Source: Hydrogenophaga sp.
Lineage (GTDB): Bacteria; Pseudomonadota; Gammaproteobacteria; Burkholderiales; Burkholderiaceae_C
Length of the DNA: 64,000 nucleotides
Direction of reading: 5' to 3'
Assembly: GCA_011391495.1 (NCBI GenBank)
Contig: JAABQK010000001.1
Coordinates: forward strand, 359,559-423,558
Part shown: piece by piece, positions 26,086-35,853 of the stretch
Numbering within the stretch: position 1 is the first letter of the stretch
How the letters are laid out: the number at the start of each line of letters is the position of its first letter
Notes under the pieces: generated by a model
What the model was told of the DNA's origin: nothing
Database searches by the model: none
What the model saw: the letters and a program-made list of their open reading frames with translations, nothing else
Made by a program: the position numbers and the translations under genes

Positions 26086-29000
26086 TCAGGCCTCAAGCGG
26101 CTGGTCAGGCGCGGGCAGCGCCACGGCCCGCACGGTGCCCGACCTGCGGTTTCGGGCGAGCAGCAGGTACATGGTGGGCACCACGAAGATGGTCAGCAGC
26201 GTCCCAAGGCTCATGCCGCCCACGATGACCCAGCCGATCTGCTGGCGGCTCTCGGCGCCGGCCCCGCTGGCCAGTGCGAGCGGCAGCGCTCCCAGCACCA
26301 TGGCGCCCGTGGTCATGAGGATCGGTCGCAGACGCAGCGCGGCGGATTCCTTCACCGCCTCGAGCTTGTCCTTGCCCTGCTCCCGCAGCTGGTTGGCAAA
26401 CTCCACGATCAGGATGCCGTGCTTGGTGATCAGGCCCACCAGGGTGATCAACCCGATCTGGCTGAACACGTTGAGTGTCCCCCCGGACAGCTTGAGCGCC
26501 AGCAGAGCGCCCAGCATGGACAGCGGCACGCTGAGCATGATGATGAACGGGTCCACAAAACTCTCGAACTGCGCCGCCAGCACCAGGTAGATGAACAGCA
26601 GCGAGAGCGCAAACACGATCGCCAGCGAGCCGGAAGCGCTGCGGAACTCGCGGCTCTGGCCATTCAGGTCGGTCGTGTAGCCGGCTGGCAGGATCTCGCG
26701 CGCCGTCGCGTCCATGAAGTCCAGCGCGTCGCCTAGCGCCAGATCGGGCCCGAGATTGGCGGTGATCGAGGCGCTGCGGCGCTGTCCAAAGTGATTCAGC
26801 TCGCGCGGCACCACCACCTCCCGGATCTTCACCAGCGAGGCCAGCGGAATCATGGCGTCGTCGCGACCCCGCACGAACAGGCGGTCGATGTCCTCGGGCG
26901 TGCTGCGCTCGGTGCTGTCGGTCTGGACCACCACGTCGTATTGCTCGCCGTCGCGCTTGTAGCGCGTGACGATGCGCCCGCCCAGCATGGTCTCGACGGT
27001 GCGCGCAATGGCGTCCACGCTGACGCCCATGTCGGCGGCACGTTCACGGTCCACGTCCATGCGGATCTCGGGCTTGTTCAGCCGCAGGTCGGTGTCCACC
27101 TGCACAAAGCCCGGATTTTTGGCCAGTGCGTCCTGGAACTGACGCACCACGCGCGCGAGGTTGTCGTAGCTGTCGGAGGTGACGATCACGTAGTTGATGG
27201 GCCGCTCACGAAAGCCCTGGCCGAGCGAGGGTGGCGTGATCGGGAAGGCACTGATGCCGGGCAGGCCGGCCATTCGCGGGCCGATCTCGCGTGCCATCTC
27301 CTGTGTGGTCCGGCTGCGCTCCTCCCAGGGTTTGGCACGCAGGATCACACTGCCCTGCGCCACCGTGGGGTTGCCGATGTTGCTGAAGATGCGATCGAGT
27401 TCCGGATAGTCCTGACCGATGCGCTCAATGGCTTCGGCATAACGCCGCGTGTACGCCAGCGTCGCGCCATCCGGGCCGTTGATGCTGGCCAGGATCACGC
27501 CGCGGTCTTCCAGCGGCGCGAGTTCTTGCTTGGTTGTCTGCAGCAGCCACCAGCTGCCCGCGGCACTGGCCAGCATGACGCCCACCACCAGCCAGCGCAG
27601 GCGCAAGGCCAGCGCCAGCGAAGCGCTGTAGCCCCGCGTGACGGCGTCGAGCCAGCGCCCCATGCTGCGGTCGAAACGGCTGGGGGCGGGGTTGTGCCGC
27701 AGCAGCTTGGAACACAGCATCGGTGACAGCGTGAGCGCGACAAAACCCGAGACCACCACCGCACCAGCCAGCGCCAGCGCGAACTCGGCAAACAGGCGGC
27801 CCGTGCGCCCGGGCGTGAACGCCAGCGGCGCGTACACGGCCGCCAGCGTGAGGGTCATGGCGACCACCGCAAAACCGATCTCCCGCGCACCCTGGATTGC
27901 CGCCTCGAAAGGCTTCATGCCTTCTTCGATATGGCGGTAGATGTTCTCCAGCACCACGATCGCGTCGTCCACCACCAGTCCGATGGCCAGCACCAGGGCC
28001 AGCAGCGTGAGCGTGTTGATCGAGAAGCCGAACAGCGCCATCAGGGCAAAGGTGCCGATCAGGCTAACGGGAATCGTCACCAGCGGAATGATGGAAGCGC
28101 GCAGGGTGCGCAGGAACACGAAGATGACCAGCGCCACCAGCACCACCGCCTCGGCGATGGTGGTGTAGACGGCCTTGATCGAACGGTCGATGAAAACCGA
28201 GTTGTCGTTGGCGATCTCCACGCTCACGCCGGGTGGCATGTCCTCACGCACCTTTTCCAGCAACTGGCGCACGCCAGCCGACAGGTCCAGCGGGTTGGCC
28301 GTGGCCTGGCGGATCACCCCCAGCGAGATCGCGTCGCGGCCATTGAAACGCACGGTGGTGCGCTCGTCCTGCGGGCCCTGCAGCACCCGCGCCACATCTC
28401 CCAAGCGGATGGTCTGTCCGTTGACGTTGCGGATCGCCACCTCTCGGAACTGAGCCGGCGTCTGCAGGTCCGTGGCGGCGGTCACGTTGAATTCCCGCAG
28501 CGTGCTCTCGATGCGACCGGCCGGCACCTCCAGGTTGGAGCGGCGCAGCGCGTCCTCCACATCCTGCACTGTCAGGCGGTAGGCGGCCAGGCGGTCGGGG
28601 TCGATCCAGATCCGCATCGCGTACTTGCGCTCGCCGTACACCCGCACGTCGGCCGCGCCCGGCGCGGTCTGCAGCACCGGCTTGGCCAGCCGGTTGGCGA
28701 AATCGGAAAGTTGCAGCGCGTCGTGCGTGTCCGAGCTCAGTGCGAGCCAGATGACGGGGAAGGCGTCGGCCTCGACCTTGGAGATCACCGGCTCGTCAAT
28801 GCCCTGCGGCAACCGCTGGCGCACGCGGCTGACCTTGTCGCGCACGTCGGCGGCGGCAGAATCCGGATCGCGCTCCAGCTTGAAACGTACCGTGATCTGG
28901 CTCTGCTCCTGCCGGCTGATGGACGTGATCACGTCCACCCCCTCGATGCCGGCGAGCGAATCCTCCAGCGTCTTGGTGATCTGGGATTCGATCACCTCGC

Positions 29001-29166
29001 TGGAGGCACCGCCAAAGCGCGTGGCCACCGTCACCGTGGGCTCGTCGATCTGCGGATACTCCCGCACCGTCAGGCCGTTGAACGACACCGCACCCACCAG
29101 CAGGATCAGCAAGGACAGCACGGTGGCGAACACCGGACGGCGGATCGAGACTTCGGGCAGTTGCAT
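26086..29166 (-). CDS. RND efflux transporter inner-membrane permease (HAE1/AcrB type)
   Basis: The 1026-residue protein is a full RND pump. It has two halves of six helices, each with large periplasmic loops; the N-terminal MQLPEVSIRRPVFATVLSLLILL; and the fourth-helix proton relay Asp-Asp in AIGLVVDDAIVVLENIYRHIEEG. FFxGIG-type and GLITKHGILIVEFANQL blocks lie in the C-terminal half. The length and MdtB/MexF-like start suggest a drug or small-molecule exporter; substrate is not predictable. It follows the periplasmic adaptor by 32 bases. No outer-membrane channel gene is present, so the pair may use a TolC-like protein from elsewhere. Confidence 0.93.
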   Translation of the reverse strand: MQLPEVSIRRPVFATVLSLLILLVGAVSFNGLTVREYPQIDEPTVTVATRFGGASSEVIESQITKTLEDSLAGIEGVDVITSISRQEQSQITVRFKLERDPDSAAADVRDKVSRVRQRLPQGIDEPVISKVEADAFPVIWLALSSDTHDALQLSDFANRLAKPVLQTAPGAADVRVYGERKYAMRIWIDPDRLAAYRLTVQDVEDALRRSNLEVPAGRIESTLREFNVTAATDLQTPAQFREVAIRNVNGQTIRLGDVARVLQGPQDERTTVRFNGRDAISLGVIRQATANPLDLSAGVRQLLEKVREDMPPGVSVEIANDNSVFIDRSIKAVYTTIAEAVVLVALVIFVFLRTLRASIIPLVTIPVSLIGTFALMALFGFSINTLTLLALVLAIGLVVDDAIVVLENIYRHIEEGMKPFEAAIQGAREIGFAVVAMTLTLAAVYAPLAFTPGRTGRLFAEFALALAGAVVVSGFVALTLSPMLCSKLLRHNPAPSRFDRSMGRWLDAVTRGYSASLALALRLRWLVVGVMLASAAGSWWLLQTTKQELAPLEDRGVILASINGPDGATLAYTRRYAEAIERIGQDYPELDRIFSNIGNPTVAQGSVILRAKPWEERSRTTQEMAREIGPRMAGLPGISAFPITPPSLGQGFRERPINYVIVTSDSYDNLARVVRQFQDALAKNPGFVQVDTDLRLNKPEIRMDVDRERAADMGVSVDAIARTVETMLGGRIVTRYKRDGEQYDVVVQTDSTERSTPEDIDRLFVRGRDDAMIPLASLVKIREVVVPRELNHFGQRRSASITANLGPDLALGDALDFMDATAREILPAGYTTDLNGQSREFRSASGSLAIVFALSLLFIYLVLAAQFESFVDPFIIMLSVPLSMLGALLALKLSGGTLNVFSQIGLITLVGLITKHGILIVEFANQLREQGKDKLEAVKESAALRLRPILMTTGAMVLGALPLALASGAGAESRQQIGWVIVGGMSLGTLLTIFVVPTMYLLLARNRRSGTVRAVALPAPDQPLEA

Positions 29167-29198
29167 GGGGATGGCTCCGGTGAATCCGCGCGTGCGCT

Positions 29199-30461
29199 TC
29201 AGCTGGCGGCAGGCGCCGGCGCTGCGCCCGGCGCACGAGCAGGTGCACCGTCTGCTGCACCCGCACCGGTGCCGGCTGGTCCACCCGTTCGAGGACTGTT
29301 CGCGGGCTTGGCCATGTCCACCACCCGCACCACCGTGCCGTCGCGCTGCAGGCGCTGCTGGCCGGCCACCACCACCGTGTCACCGGCGGCGAGCCCGCTC
29401 GTGATCTGCACCTGCGCGCCCTGGCGCACACCCAGCTGAACCTCGGTGCGGCGGGACACCAGCTTCGCGGCATCACCCTCACCCTCCTGGTCCAGCCGGA
29501 ACACGAACTGCTTGCCGCCCTGGGGCACGATCGCTTCCTCGGGCACCACCAGCGCCGCATCGTTGACGGAAAAAATGGTCAGCACGCGCGCAAACATGCC
29601 CGGGCGCAAATCGCCGCCCGCCGACAGCGGCATCACCGCACGCACCGCCACCGAGCGCCCGTTGGCATCCAGCAGCGGGTCCACCGCCTGAACGCGCGCC
29701 GCGAAGGACTGGCCCGGCAGGGCGTCGAGCTGGACCTGCACGGTTTGCCCGCTGGCAATCCGCGTCTGGTAGCGCTCGGGAAGACGAAAGTCCACCGTCA
29801 ATGCCGAGGTGTCTTCCAGGTTGACCAGGTCGGCGCCCTCCTGGACGTACTCCCCCAGATTGATGCTGCGCAGTCCCACCGTGCCATTGAACGGCGCGAT
29901 GATCCGCATGCGCTGCAGGCGTGCCTGGGCCAGCGCCACCTGGGCTTCGGCCACCTGCAGGTTGGCCTGACTTTCGTCCAGCACGCGCTGTGCCACGAAG
30001 TTTTCGGCCACCAGTTCCTGATTGCGCTTCAGGTTCGCCCGGGCAATCGACAGCTGCGCCTGTGCCTGGCTGAGCTCGGCACGCTGCAACACATCGTCCA
30101 GCTGGACCAGCAACTGTCCGCGCCGGACCTGGGCACCGTCCGCGAACGCGATGCGGGAGACGCGACCGCTGACCTCGGGGCGCAGCGTCACGCTCTGGCG
30201 GGAGCGCACCGTGCCCACCGCCTGGGCATCGTCCTGGATGCGCAGTGACTGAACCCGCGCCACCTCGACACCCGGTGTGACCCCCGCCCCCGCGGGGCGC
30301 GCTGATCCGGCACCGGCCGCGACCGGCCCCGCAGCGCCCTTGCCGTCGGAGGCGCCCAAGGTGCGGTCTGGGGTGGCCCGGTTCTGGACCCACCACGCGG
30401 CGGTGGAGGCCAGGCCGATGCCCACCACCGCCACCACGGCATACAGCGCTTTCTTGGTCAT
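29199..30461 (-). CDS. RND efflux periplasmic adaptor (membrane fusion) protein
   Basis: The 420-residue protein connects the RND permease to an outer-membrane channel. The N-terminal hydrophobic segment (residues 5-25, ALYAVVAVVGIGLASTAAWW) is a signal anchor. Next come barrel-sandwich halves (LRPEVSGRVSRIAFADGAQVRRGQLLVQLDD), an alpha-hairpin rich in Ala, Gln and Arg (about 125-195), and membrane-proximal beta domains with AVRAVMPLSAGGDLRPGMFARV. The C-terminus is Ala/Pro-rich. The start at MTKKALYAV matches the hydrophobic anchor; an upstream in-frame extension is not family-like. It is co-directional with and just upstream of the permease gene. Confidence 0.92.
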   Translation of the reverse strand: MTKKALYAVVAVVGIGLASTAAWWVQNRATPDRTLGASDGKGAAGPVAAGAGSARPAGAGVTPGVEVARVQSLRIQDDAQAVGTVRSRQSVTLRPEVSGRVSRIAFADGAQVRRGQLLVQLDDVLQRAELSQAQAQLSIARANLKRNQELVAENFVAQRVLDESQANLQVAEAQVALAQARLQRMRIIAPFNGTVGLRSINLGEYVQEGADLVNLEDTSALTVDFRLPERYQTRIASGQTVQVQLDALPGQSFAARVQAVDPLLDANGRSVAVRAVMPLSAGGDLRPGMFARVLTIFSVNDAALVVPEEAIVPQGGKQFVFRLDQEGEGDAAKLVSRRTEVQLGVRQGAQVQITSGLAAGDTVVVAGQQRLQRDGTVVRVVDMAKPANSPRTGGPAGTGAGAADGAPARAPGAAPAPAAS

Positions 30462-30598
30462 GTCTTGAAAGGTTTCTTGAGATCCTGCGTGATCGCGTGG
30501 CGACCCGGTGCCATCCCGAAGTCCCGGGTCAATGTATCCGTCCTGAGCGCAAGCCGCAGGCAGAAGTTCCATTGCCCCGCAAATCCACCGCCTGTGGC

Positions 30599-31033
30599 TC
30601 AGCCCGGCACACCGCGATTGGCCAGCGCGTCCGCGCGCTCGTTACCGGGGTCACCGGCGTGGCCTTTCACCCAGTGCCACTCGATCTTGTGCTCACCCTG
30701 GTGAACCAGGTTGTCCAGCCGTTGCCACAGGTCGGCATTTTTGACCGGCTGCTTGGACGACGTGATCCACCCCTTGGTCTTCCAGCCGTGGATCCATTCG
30801 GTGATGCCCTTGCGCACGTACTCGCTGTCCAGGTAGAGCGAGACCCGGCAGGGCCTTTTCAGCGCCGCCAGGGCCTCGATCACCGCAGTCAGCTCCATGC
30901 GGTTGTTGGTGGTCTCGCGCTCGCCGCCCCACAGTTCTTTCTCGTGCTGGCCTGCCTTGAGGTAGACACCCCAGCCGCCCGGGCCCGGGTTGCCCTTGCA
31001 GGCACCGTCGGTGTAGATCACCACGTGATTCAA
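30599..31033 (-). CDS. rnhA: Ribonuclease HI
   Basis: RNase HI cleaves the RNA strand of RNA-DNA hybrids. The four catalytic acids are visible: Asp9 ([17 protein letters not shown]), Glu47 ([13 protein letters not shown]), Asp69 (LYLDSEYV) and Asp135 (NERADALA), plus His125 in [11 protein letters not shown]. The 144-residue length is slightly below E. coli's 155. It follows the yafS-like methyltransferase on the minus strand with a 72-base gap; the gloB/yafS/rnhA neighbourhood is conserved in proteobacteria. Confidence 0.97.
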   Translation of the reverse strand: MNHVVIYTDGACKGNPGPGGWGVYLKAGQHEKELWGGERETTNNRMELTAVIEALAALKRPCRVSLYLDSEYVRKGITEWIHGWKTKGWITSSKQPVKNADLWQRLDNLVHQGEHKIEWHWVKGHAGDPGNERADALANRGVPG

Positions 31034-31105
31034 TCGAAATGCTCCTGAAAACCAGTGAAAGAAGAGGCCGTCGCCTCGGTCTGCGGCGAGCCCCCGGGCA
31101 TGGCG

Positions 31106-31972
31106 TCAGTGCCGGTTGGCCACGGGTACCGCCGATGGCGATGCAACGGTGCGGCGGGGTTTCCAAGAGGGCCCCAGCAGCCGGACACCGCGCACCCGCT
31201 TGACCGCGACCACGAAATAGACCGCACCAAAGATCGGCCACCAGCGGGCGCCGGCCCGGTCCATCCAGGCCATGCGCTGCAGCCATTTTTCGGTCGTTAC
31301 CGCGGGCCGGTAGCAGCCATAGCGATCCGACTCTACTTCAAAACTCAGCAGCCGCAGCCAGTCGCGCAGGCGCCAGGGCCCGATGAACTCACCCGCCTCT
31401 GGCAGGTACAGGCCCGACCCGCCGCGCGAGGACCCCGGCAGATGGGCACCCAGGCGTCCGCGCGCCTGGCGCAGCCCCCAGAGGCTGGCCGGATTCAGCC
31501 CGGAGATCACCACCCGCCCCTCGGGCACCAGCACCCGCTCGACTTCGCGCAGCACATGGTGCGGGTCGGCACTGAGCTCCAGCGTGTGGGGCAGGACCAC
31601 GAGGTCGAGGCTGGCGGCGGGGAAAGGCAAGGCGGCCGCGTCGGTCACCAGGGCCACACGTGGCTTGGCGCCACGTTCCATCGCCCCGGATGGCTCTGCC
31701 TGGTCATTCGGGCGTGTACCGATGTCCCGGGAAGCGGTGGCGGCAGACCCTTGGGCCGCACTCTGGTCAGGGCCTTCTTCGGGGAGCGCCAGCCAGCGGT
31801 GCGGCATGCGGTTGGCGCGCAGCGTGTCGATCTCGGCCAGACCGAGCTGCAGGGCGTTGTAGCCAAACAGATCGGCCACGGCGAGGTCAAACTGGGCCTC
31901 TTCCCAACCCAGCAGGTACTGGCCTGGCGCGGTCTGCAACCAGTCGGTCAGGCCTATAATTTCATGGGTCAT
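31106..31972 (-). CDS. YafS-like SAM-dependent methyltransferase
   Basis: The 288-residue product occupies the place of E. coli yafS, between gloB (divergent) and rnhA. The methyltransferase core has the post-I and III-type blocks VALVTDAAALPFPAASLDLVVLPHTLELSADPHHVLREVERVLVPEGRVVISGLNPASLWG. The classical glycine-rich motif I (E/DxGxGxG) is not seen. The equivalent position reads VADLFGYNALQLGLAEIDTL, and a 40-residue low-complexity insert (about residues 65-105) follows. C-terminal residues about 235-260 include a hydrophobic segment. The substrate is unknown, and cofactor binding is plausible but not secured by motif I. Confidence 0.78.
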   Translation of the reverse strand: MTHEIIGLTDWLQTAPGQYLLGWEEAQFDLAVADLFGYNALQLGLAEIDTLRANRMPHRWLALPEEGPDQSAAQGSAATASRDIGTRPNDQAEPSGAMERGAKPRVALVTDAAALPFPAASLDLVVLPHTLELSADPHHVLREVERVLVPEGRVVISGLNPASLWGLRQARGRLGAHLPGSSRGGSGLYLPEAGEFIGPWRLRDWLRLLSFEVESDRYGCYRPAVTTEKWLQRMAWMDRAGARWWPIFGAVYFVVAVKRVRGVRLLGPSWKPRRTVASPSAVPVANRH

Positions 31973-32079
31973 GGCTTGTGTTGAGCAGGCAGAGAAATGG
32001 TCCTGTCCTTCGCGTGCTGACAGCCGGACCAGGTTGATTGCGCGAACTCTACACGTCCTGCCAACCAGCACCTGCCACC

Positions 32080-32853
32080 ATGGAACTGTTTCCCCTTCCG
32101 GCGTTCACCGACAACTACATCTGGGTCCTGCACGACAGGGTGCGTGCGCTGGTGGTGGACCCGGGCGAGGCAGAAGGCGTCGAACGGTGGCTGCAGCAGC
32201 ATCACCTCCAGCTCGACACCATCCTCATCACCCACCACCACGCCGACCACACCGGAGGCGTGGAGGCCCTGCGTGCGGCCACGGGCGCCCGGGTCGTGGG
32301 CCCGGCACACGAGCCCATGCCTGAGCCGCTGGAGCGCGTGGTGTCGGGCGACGTGGTGACAGCCCTGGACCATCGCTTCGAGGTCATCGAGGTGCCCGGC
32401 CACACGGCAGGGCACATTGCCTTCTACTGCGCCGAGATGGACGGTGCACCGCTGCTCTTTTGTGGCGACACGCTGTTTTCCGGCGGATGCGGCCGGCTGT
32501 TCGAAGGCAGTCCGGCCCAAATGTTCGACTCCCTGAGACGCCTGAGCGCCCTGCCCGACAACACCCGTGTCTGCTGCACGCACGAGTACACGCTCTCCAA
32601 CCTGGCATTTGCCCAGGCGGTTGAGCCCGGCAACGCCGACCTGACCCGTTACACGGCGCATTGCGAGCAACAGCGGCATCAGAACTTTCCCACGCTGCCG
32701 AGCTCCATCGGTATGGAAAAGCGGATCAACCCTTTCCTGCGGACTCACATGCCAGAGGTTCAACAGGCCGCGTCGCGGCACGAACCCGCAGCCCCCACCG
32801 ACGCCGTAGGTGTCTTCGCCACGCTGCGCCAATGGAAAAACACCTACAGATGA
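32080..32853 (+). CDS. gloB: Hydroxyacylglutathione hydrolase (glyoxalase II)
   Basis: GloB hydrolyses S-lactoylglutathione to lactate and glutathione, the second step of methylglyoxal detoxification. The 257-residue metallo-beta-lactamase-fold enzyme has the metal motif THHHADHTGG (His52, His54, Asp56, His57), GHTAGHIAFYC, FCGDTLFSGGCGRLFEG and the C-terminal CTHEYTLSNLAFA. The start is the ATG of MELFPLPAFTDNYIWVL. The stop codon overlaps the mltD start by four bases (ATGA), so gloB and mltD are translationally coupled. The divergent yafS-like gene begins about 107 bases upstream. Confidence 0.96.
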   Translation: MELFPLPAFTDNYIWVLHDRVRALVVDPGEAEGVERWLQQHHLQLDTILITHHHADHTGGVEALRAATGARVVGPAHEPMPEPLERVVSGDVVTALDHRFEVIEVPGHTAGHIAFYCAEMDGAPLLFCGDTLFSGGCGRLFEGSPAQMFDSLRRLSALPDNTRVCCTHEYTLSNLAFAQAVEPGNADLTRYTAHCEQQRHQNFPTLPSSIGMEKRINPFLRTHMPEVQQAASRHEPAAPTDAVGVFATLRQWKNTYR

Positions 32854-34586
32854 CTTCACCCACGAACAACGCATCAACCTTCTCAGGCACCGCCAACATC
32901 CCTGCGCCGGCCCATAGGGCGATGCCCTCAGCCGTACCCCGGTCGGCCCATCGCATGGCCATCGGGCTCGCCACACTGGCGGTCTGCACGCTCCTGCTCG
33001 GGGGATGCGCCACCGTGCCAGGCGATGCCGGAAACACGCCGGCGAACGCTGCACCCACATCTCGGTCCGAGCTTCGCAACGGCGATGTACTGGCGAAAGG
33101 CCGCAGCGGCGCCTCCGACAGCAGCCCGCTGAGTCCGATCGGGACGGTTGACACCCGGTTCGCTCCTGTGGCGACCCTGTCAGCTCCGGCCGACATGTGG
33201 GATCGCATCCGTCGCGGCTTTGCGATGCCCGACCTGCAGGGCGACCTCGTGCGCGATCGCGAGCAGTGGTACGCCAGCCGACCCGACTACATCGAGCGCA
33301 TGACCGGGCGCTCGGGACGCTACATCTTCCACATCGTTGAAGAGATCGAGCGCCGCAACATGCCGATGGAGCTGGCGCTCCTGCCTTTCATCGAGAGCGC
33401 GTTCAACCCCCAGGCGGTGTCCAGCGCCCGTGCAGCGGGCATGTGGCAGTTCATGCCCGCCACCGGGCAGTCGTTCGACCTGAAACAAAACATCTTCCGC
33501 GACGACCGTCGCGACGTGCTGGCATCCACCCGGGCCGCCCTCGACTACCTGCAGCAACTGCACAACCGTTTCGGCGACTGGCACCTGGCGCTCGCTGCCT
33601 ACAACTGGGGTCAGGGCAACGTGAACCGCGCCATCACGCGCAACCAGCGCGAAGGCAAGCCCACCGGCTACACCGACCTGAACATGCCGCTGGAAACGCG
33701 CATGTACGTGCCCAAGCTGCAGGCCGTGAAAAACATCATCGCCAACCCGGAGGCCTTCAACGCGCAGTTGCCCCTGATCGGCAACCATCCGTTTTTCGAC
33801 ACGGTCACGCTTGACAGGGACATGGATGTGTCCGTGATCGCCCAGCTCTCGGGCATCAGCGAGCAGGACTTCCGCGCCCTCAACCCCTCGATCAAGCACC
33901 CGGTGGTGATGGCCGCCGGCACGCCCAACATCCTGCTGCCCTGGGACAGTGCCGCGGTGTTCATGAACAACCTGCAGGCGCACCGCGGTCCGCTGGCGAG
34001 CTGGACGGCCTGGGTCGTGCCGAGCACCATGACGGCAGAGCAGGCAGCGAGCCGCGTGGGCATGAGCGAGCAGGCATTGCGCAGCGTCAACAACATACCG
34101 CCGCGCATGCTGGTGCGCGCCGGCTCCAGCCTTCTGGTGCCGCGCAGCGGTCAACATGACAACGACGTCTCGGAACAGGTGGCCGACAACGGACACCTGA
34201 GCCTGCAGCCCGAAATCGTTCTCAAGCGCACCACGGTGAAGGCACGCAAAGGCGAGAACCTGGCGAAACTGGCCAACCGCTACGGTTTGAGTCCGGTGAG
34301 TGTGGCGGACTGGAACAAGATGGCCGTGAATGCACGCCTCAAACCCGGGCAGCGCATCACACTCCTGCTGCCACAGCGTGCCTCGAAGGCTTTGATGGCA
34401 ACGCCACGCCCGGCTGCAGCCAGAGCGAAAGCCCCGGGCAAGGCGCGCGCGCTGGCGAAAAGCACCCAGGCTCGGAAGAAAGCGACCGCACCAGGCAAAC
34501 GGGTAACGGCCCCGTCCACACGCGCCACCGCGAAGGCCAAGAAGCCGGTGCAGCGTGTCGCTGCCAGCAACAAGGTCAGGCAATAG
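32850..34586 (+). CDS. mltD: Membrane-bound lytic murein transglycosylase D with LysM repeats and basic tail
   Basis: The enzyme cleaves the MurNAc-GlcNAc bond in periplasmic peptidoglycan, forming anhydro-MurNAc ends. The 578-residue product has a lipoprotein signal with lipobox LLGGC (Cys53), preceded by an atypically long N-terminus. The SLT domain has catalytic Glu182 in LLPFIESAFNPQAVSSARAAGMWQFMPATGQSF, followed by GDWHLALAAYNWGQGNVNRAI. Two LysM-type modules follow (about 375-425 and 450-500). The last about 75 residues are Ala/Lys/Arg-rich and strongly basic, which is unusual. It overlaps gloB by four bases, and a start 18 bases upstream is possible. Confidence 0.93.
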   Translation: MTSPTNNASTFSGTANIPAPAHRAMPSAVPRSAHRMAIGLATLAVCTLLLGGCATVPGDAGNTPANAAPTSRSELRNGDVLAKGRSGASDSSPLSPIGTVDTRFAPVATLSAPADMWDRIRRGFAMPDLQGDLVRDREQWYASRPDYIERMTGRSGRYIFHIVEEIERRNMPMELALLPFIESAFNPQAVSSARAAGMWQFMPATGQSFDLKQNIFRDDRRDVLASTRAALDYLQQLHNRFGDWHLALAAYNWGQGNVNRAITRNQREGKPTGYTDLNMPLETRMYVPKLQAVKNIIANPEAFNAQLPLIGNHPFFDTVTLDRDMDVSVIAQLSGISEQDFRALNPSIKHPVVMAAGTPNILLPWDSAAVFMNNLQAHRGPLASWTAWVVPSTMTAEQAASRVGMSEQALRSVNNIPPRMLVRAGSSLLVPRSGQHDNDVSEQVADNGHLSLQPEIVLKRTTVKARKGENLAKLANRYGLSPVSVADWNKMAVNARLKPGQRITLLLPQRASKALMATPRPAAARAKAPGKARALAKSTQARKKATAPGKRVTAPSTRATAKAKKPVQRVAASNKVRQ

Positions 34587-34639
34587 GCCTGCGCTGCCTC
34601 GAACGGCGGCGCCTCGCCCTGCTCGGACGCCACACGCAC

Positions 34640-35692
34640 TCAGGCCCTGAACCGGACCTTCGCGCGTTGGGCAAATTCATTGGTGAAAGTGCGTGCGAGA
34701 TCCACGCGGGGCAGCATGCCGGGTTCTGAAAAGACCGACATTGCGCGGGCTGCCGTTTCGGGGCCACCCGCAGGCATCAGCCCGTCGGGCGTCCAGGCCT
34801 CCCGGGCTCGGCTGAACGCCGCCAGATACAGCGCTCGGTCCCCCTGGAAATAGCTCTCCGGTACGGTCTTGATGAGGTCCGAGGGGCCGGCCGTCTGCAA
34901 CCACTTGAGGGCATGCACCAGGGCATGAGCCATCGCCTGGCACCGCTGGGGCTGCGTCTCAAGGAACGCAGGCAAAGCGCCCAGGCAGCCTGCGGGCAAA
35001 GGGCCGCCGAACACCTCGGCGTTGCCGCGCACGGTGCGCGTGTCGGCCACCACGCGCAGTTCGCCGCCCAGTTCCAGACGCGTGATGGTCGGGTCGCTGT
35101 AGCAGATGGCATCGATCTTTCCGGACCGGAAGGCCTCGAGGGCGTCAAGCGGCTCCGGCAGCGCCACATACTGGACCCCGTTTCGGGGGAGGCCGGCACG
35201 GGTCATGAGCAGGCTGGCCACCCGGTGGGAGGCAGAGCCCAGGGCCATGACGCCGATCTTCCGGCCCCGCAGATCACGCAAGCCCCGATAGTCCGCCATG
35301 GTGCGCTGCGAAACCCCCAGCACGAGCTGGGATGCGCGCCCTTGCAGCACGAAGGACTGAAGGGCCTGCCCGCGGGCCTGCAGGCTGATGGTGCTGCTGT
35401 AAGCACCGGAGACCACCTGGGCTGCCCCGGACAGCACGGCCTGCATGGCCTGCGTCGCGTCGGGGAACTCCCGCACCTGAACGTCCAGCCCCTCGCTGGA
35501 GAAGTACCCCAGGCGCTCGGCGATGGTCAGCGGCAGGTAGCAGAAGGCCGACTTGTGGTCCACCGCCACCAGCAGCCGGGGCGGCGCCGTCCGCGGGGGA
35601 ACATCGGCGCGAACCTGGGCCCTGGCTCCAGGGAGCGCTGTGCCCAGCAGCGCCGACGCGCTAAGCCGGCCCCAGTCGCGGCGATTCCACAT
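34640..35692 (-). CDS. Orphan periplasmic solute-binding protein (NMT1/SsuA type)
   Basis: The 350-residue protein has a twin-arginine-like start (RRDWGRLSASALLGTALPGARA) and an NMT1-type fold: LLVAVDHKSAFCYLPLTIAERLGYFSSEGLDV, DATQAMQAVLSGAAQVVSGAY, DLRGRKIGVMALGSASHR and a late KIDAICYSDPTIT. Such proteins deliver aliphatic sulphonates, nitrate/taurine-like or aromatic ligands to ABC transporters. No permease or ATPase gene is adjacent, so the ligand and partner are unknown. It is convergent with mltD, separated by 53 bases with no clear terminator. Confidence 0.82.
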   Translation of the reverse strand: MWNRRDWGRLSASALLGTALPGARAQVRADVPPRTAPPRLLVAVDHKSAFCYLPLTIAERLGYFSSEGLDVQVREFPDATQAMQAVLSGAAQVVSGAYSSTISLQARGQALQSFVLQGRASQLVLGVSQRTMADYRGLRDLRGRKIGVMALGSASHRVASLLMTRAGLPRNGVQYVALPEPLDALEAFRSGKIDAICYSDPTITRLELGGELRVVADTRTVRGNAEVFGGPLPAGCLGALPAFLETQPQRCQAMAHALVHALKWLQTAGPSDLIKTVPESYFQGDRALYLAAFSRAREAWTPDGLMPAGGPETAARAMSVFSEPGMLPRVDLARTFTNEFAQRAKVRFRA

Positions 35693-35853
35693 GCGTTGTC
35701 CTTCCCGTACCTGTCTTGTGTTCTGGGAAGAAGCTTACGGCCGGGTGCGATGCCGCGCATCGGGAGGAATCCCGAGCGGGTTTCCACCGAGGCGAAACGC
35801 AAGGAAAAGTAACGGATCGAACACGCCCGACGCCACCGCATCGGCGCGTCGGA

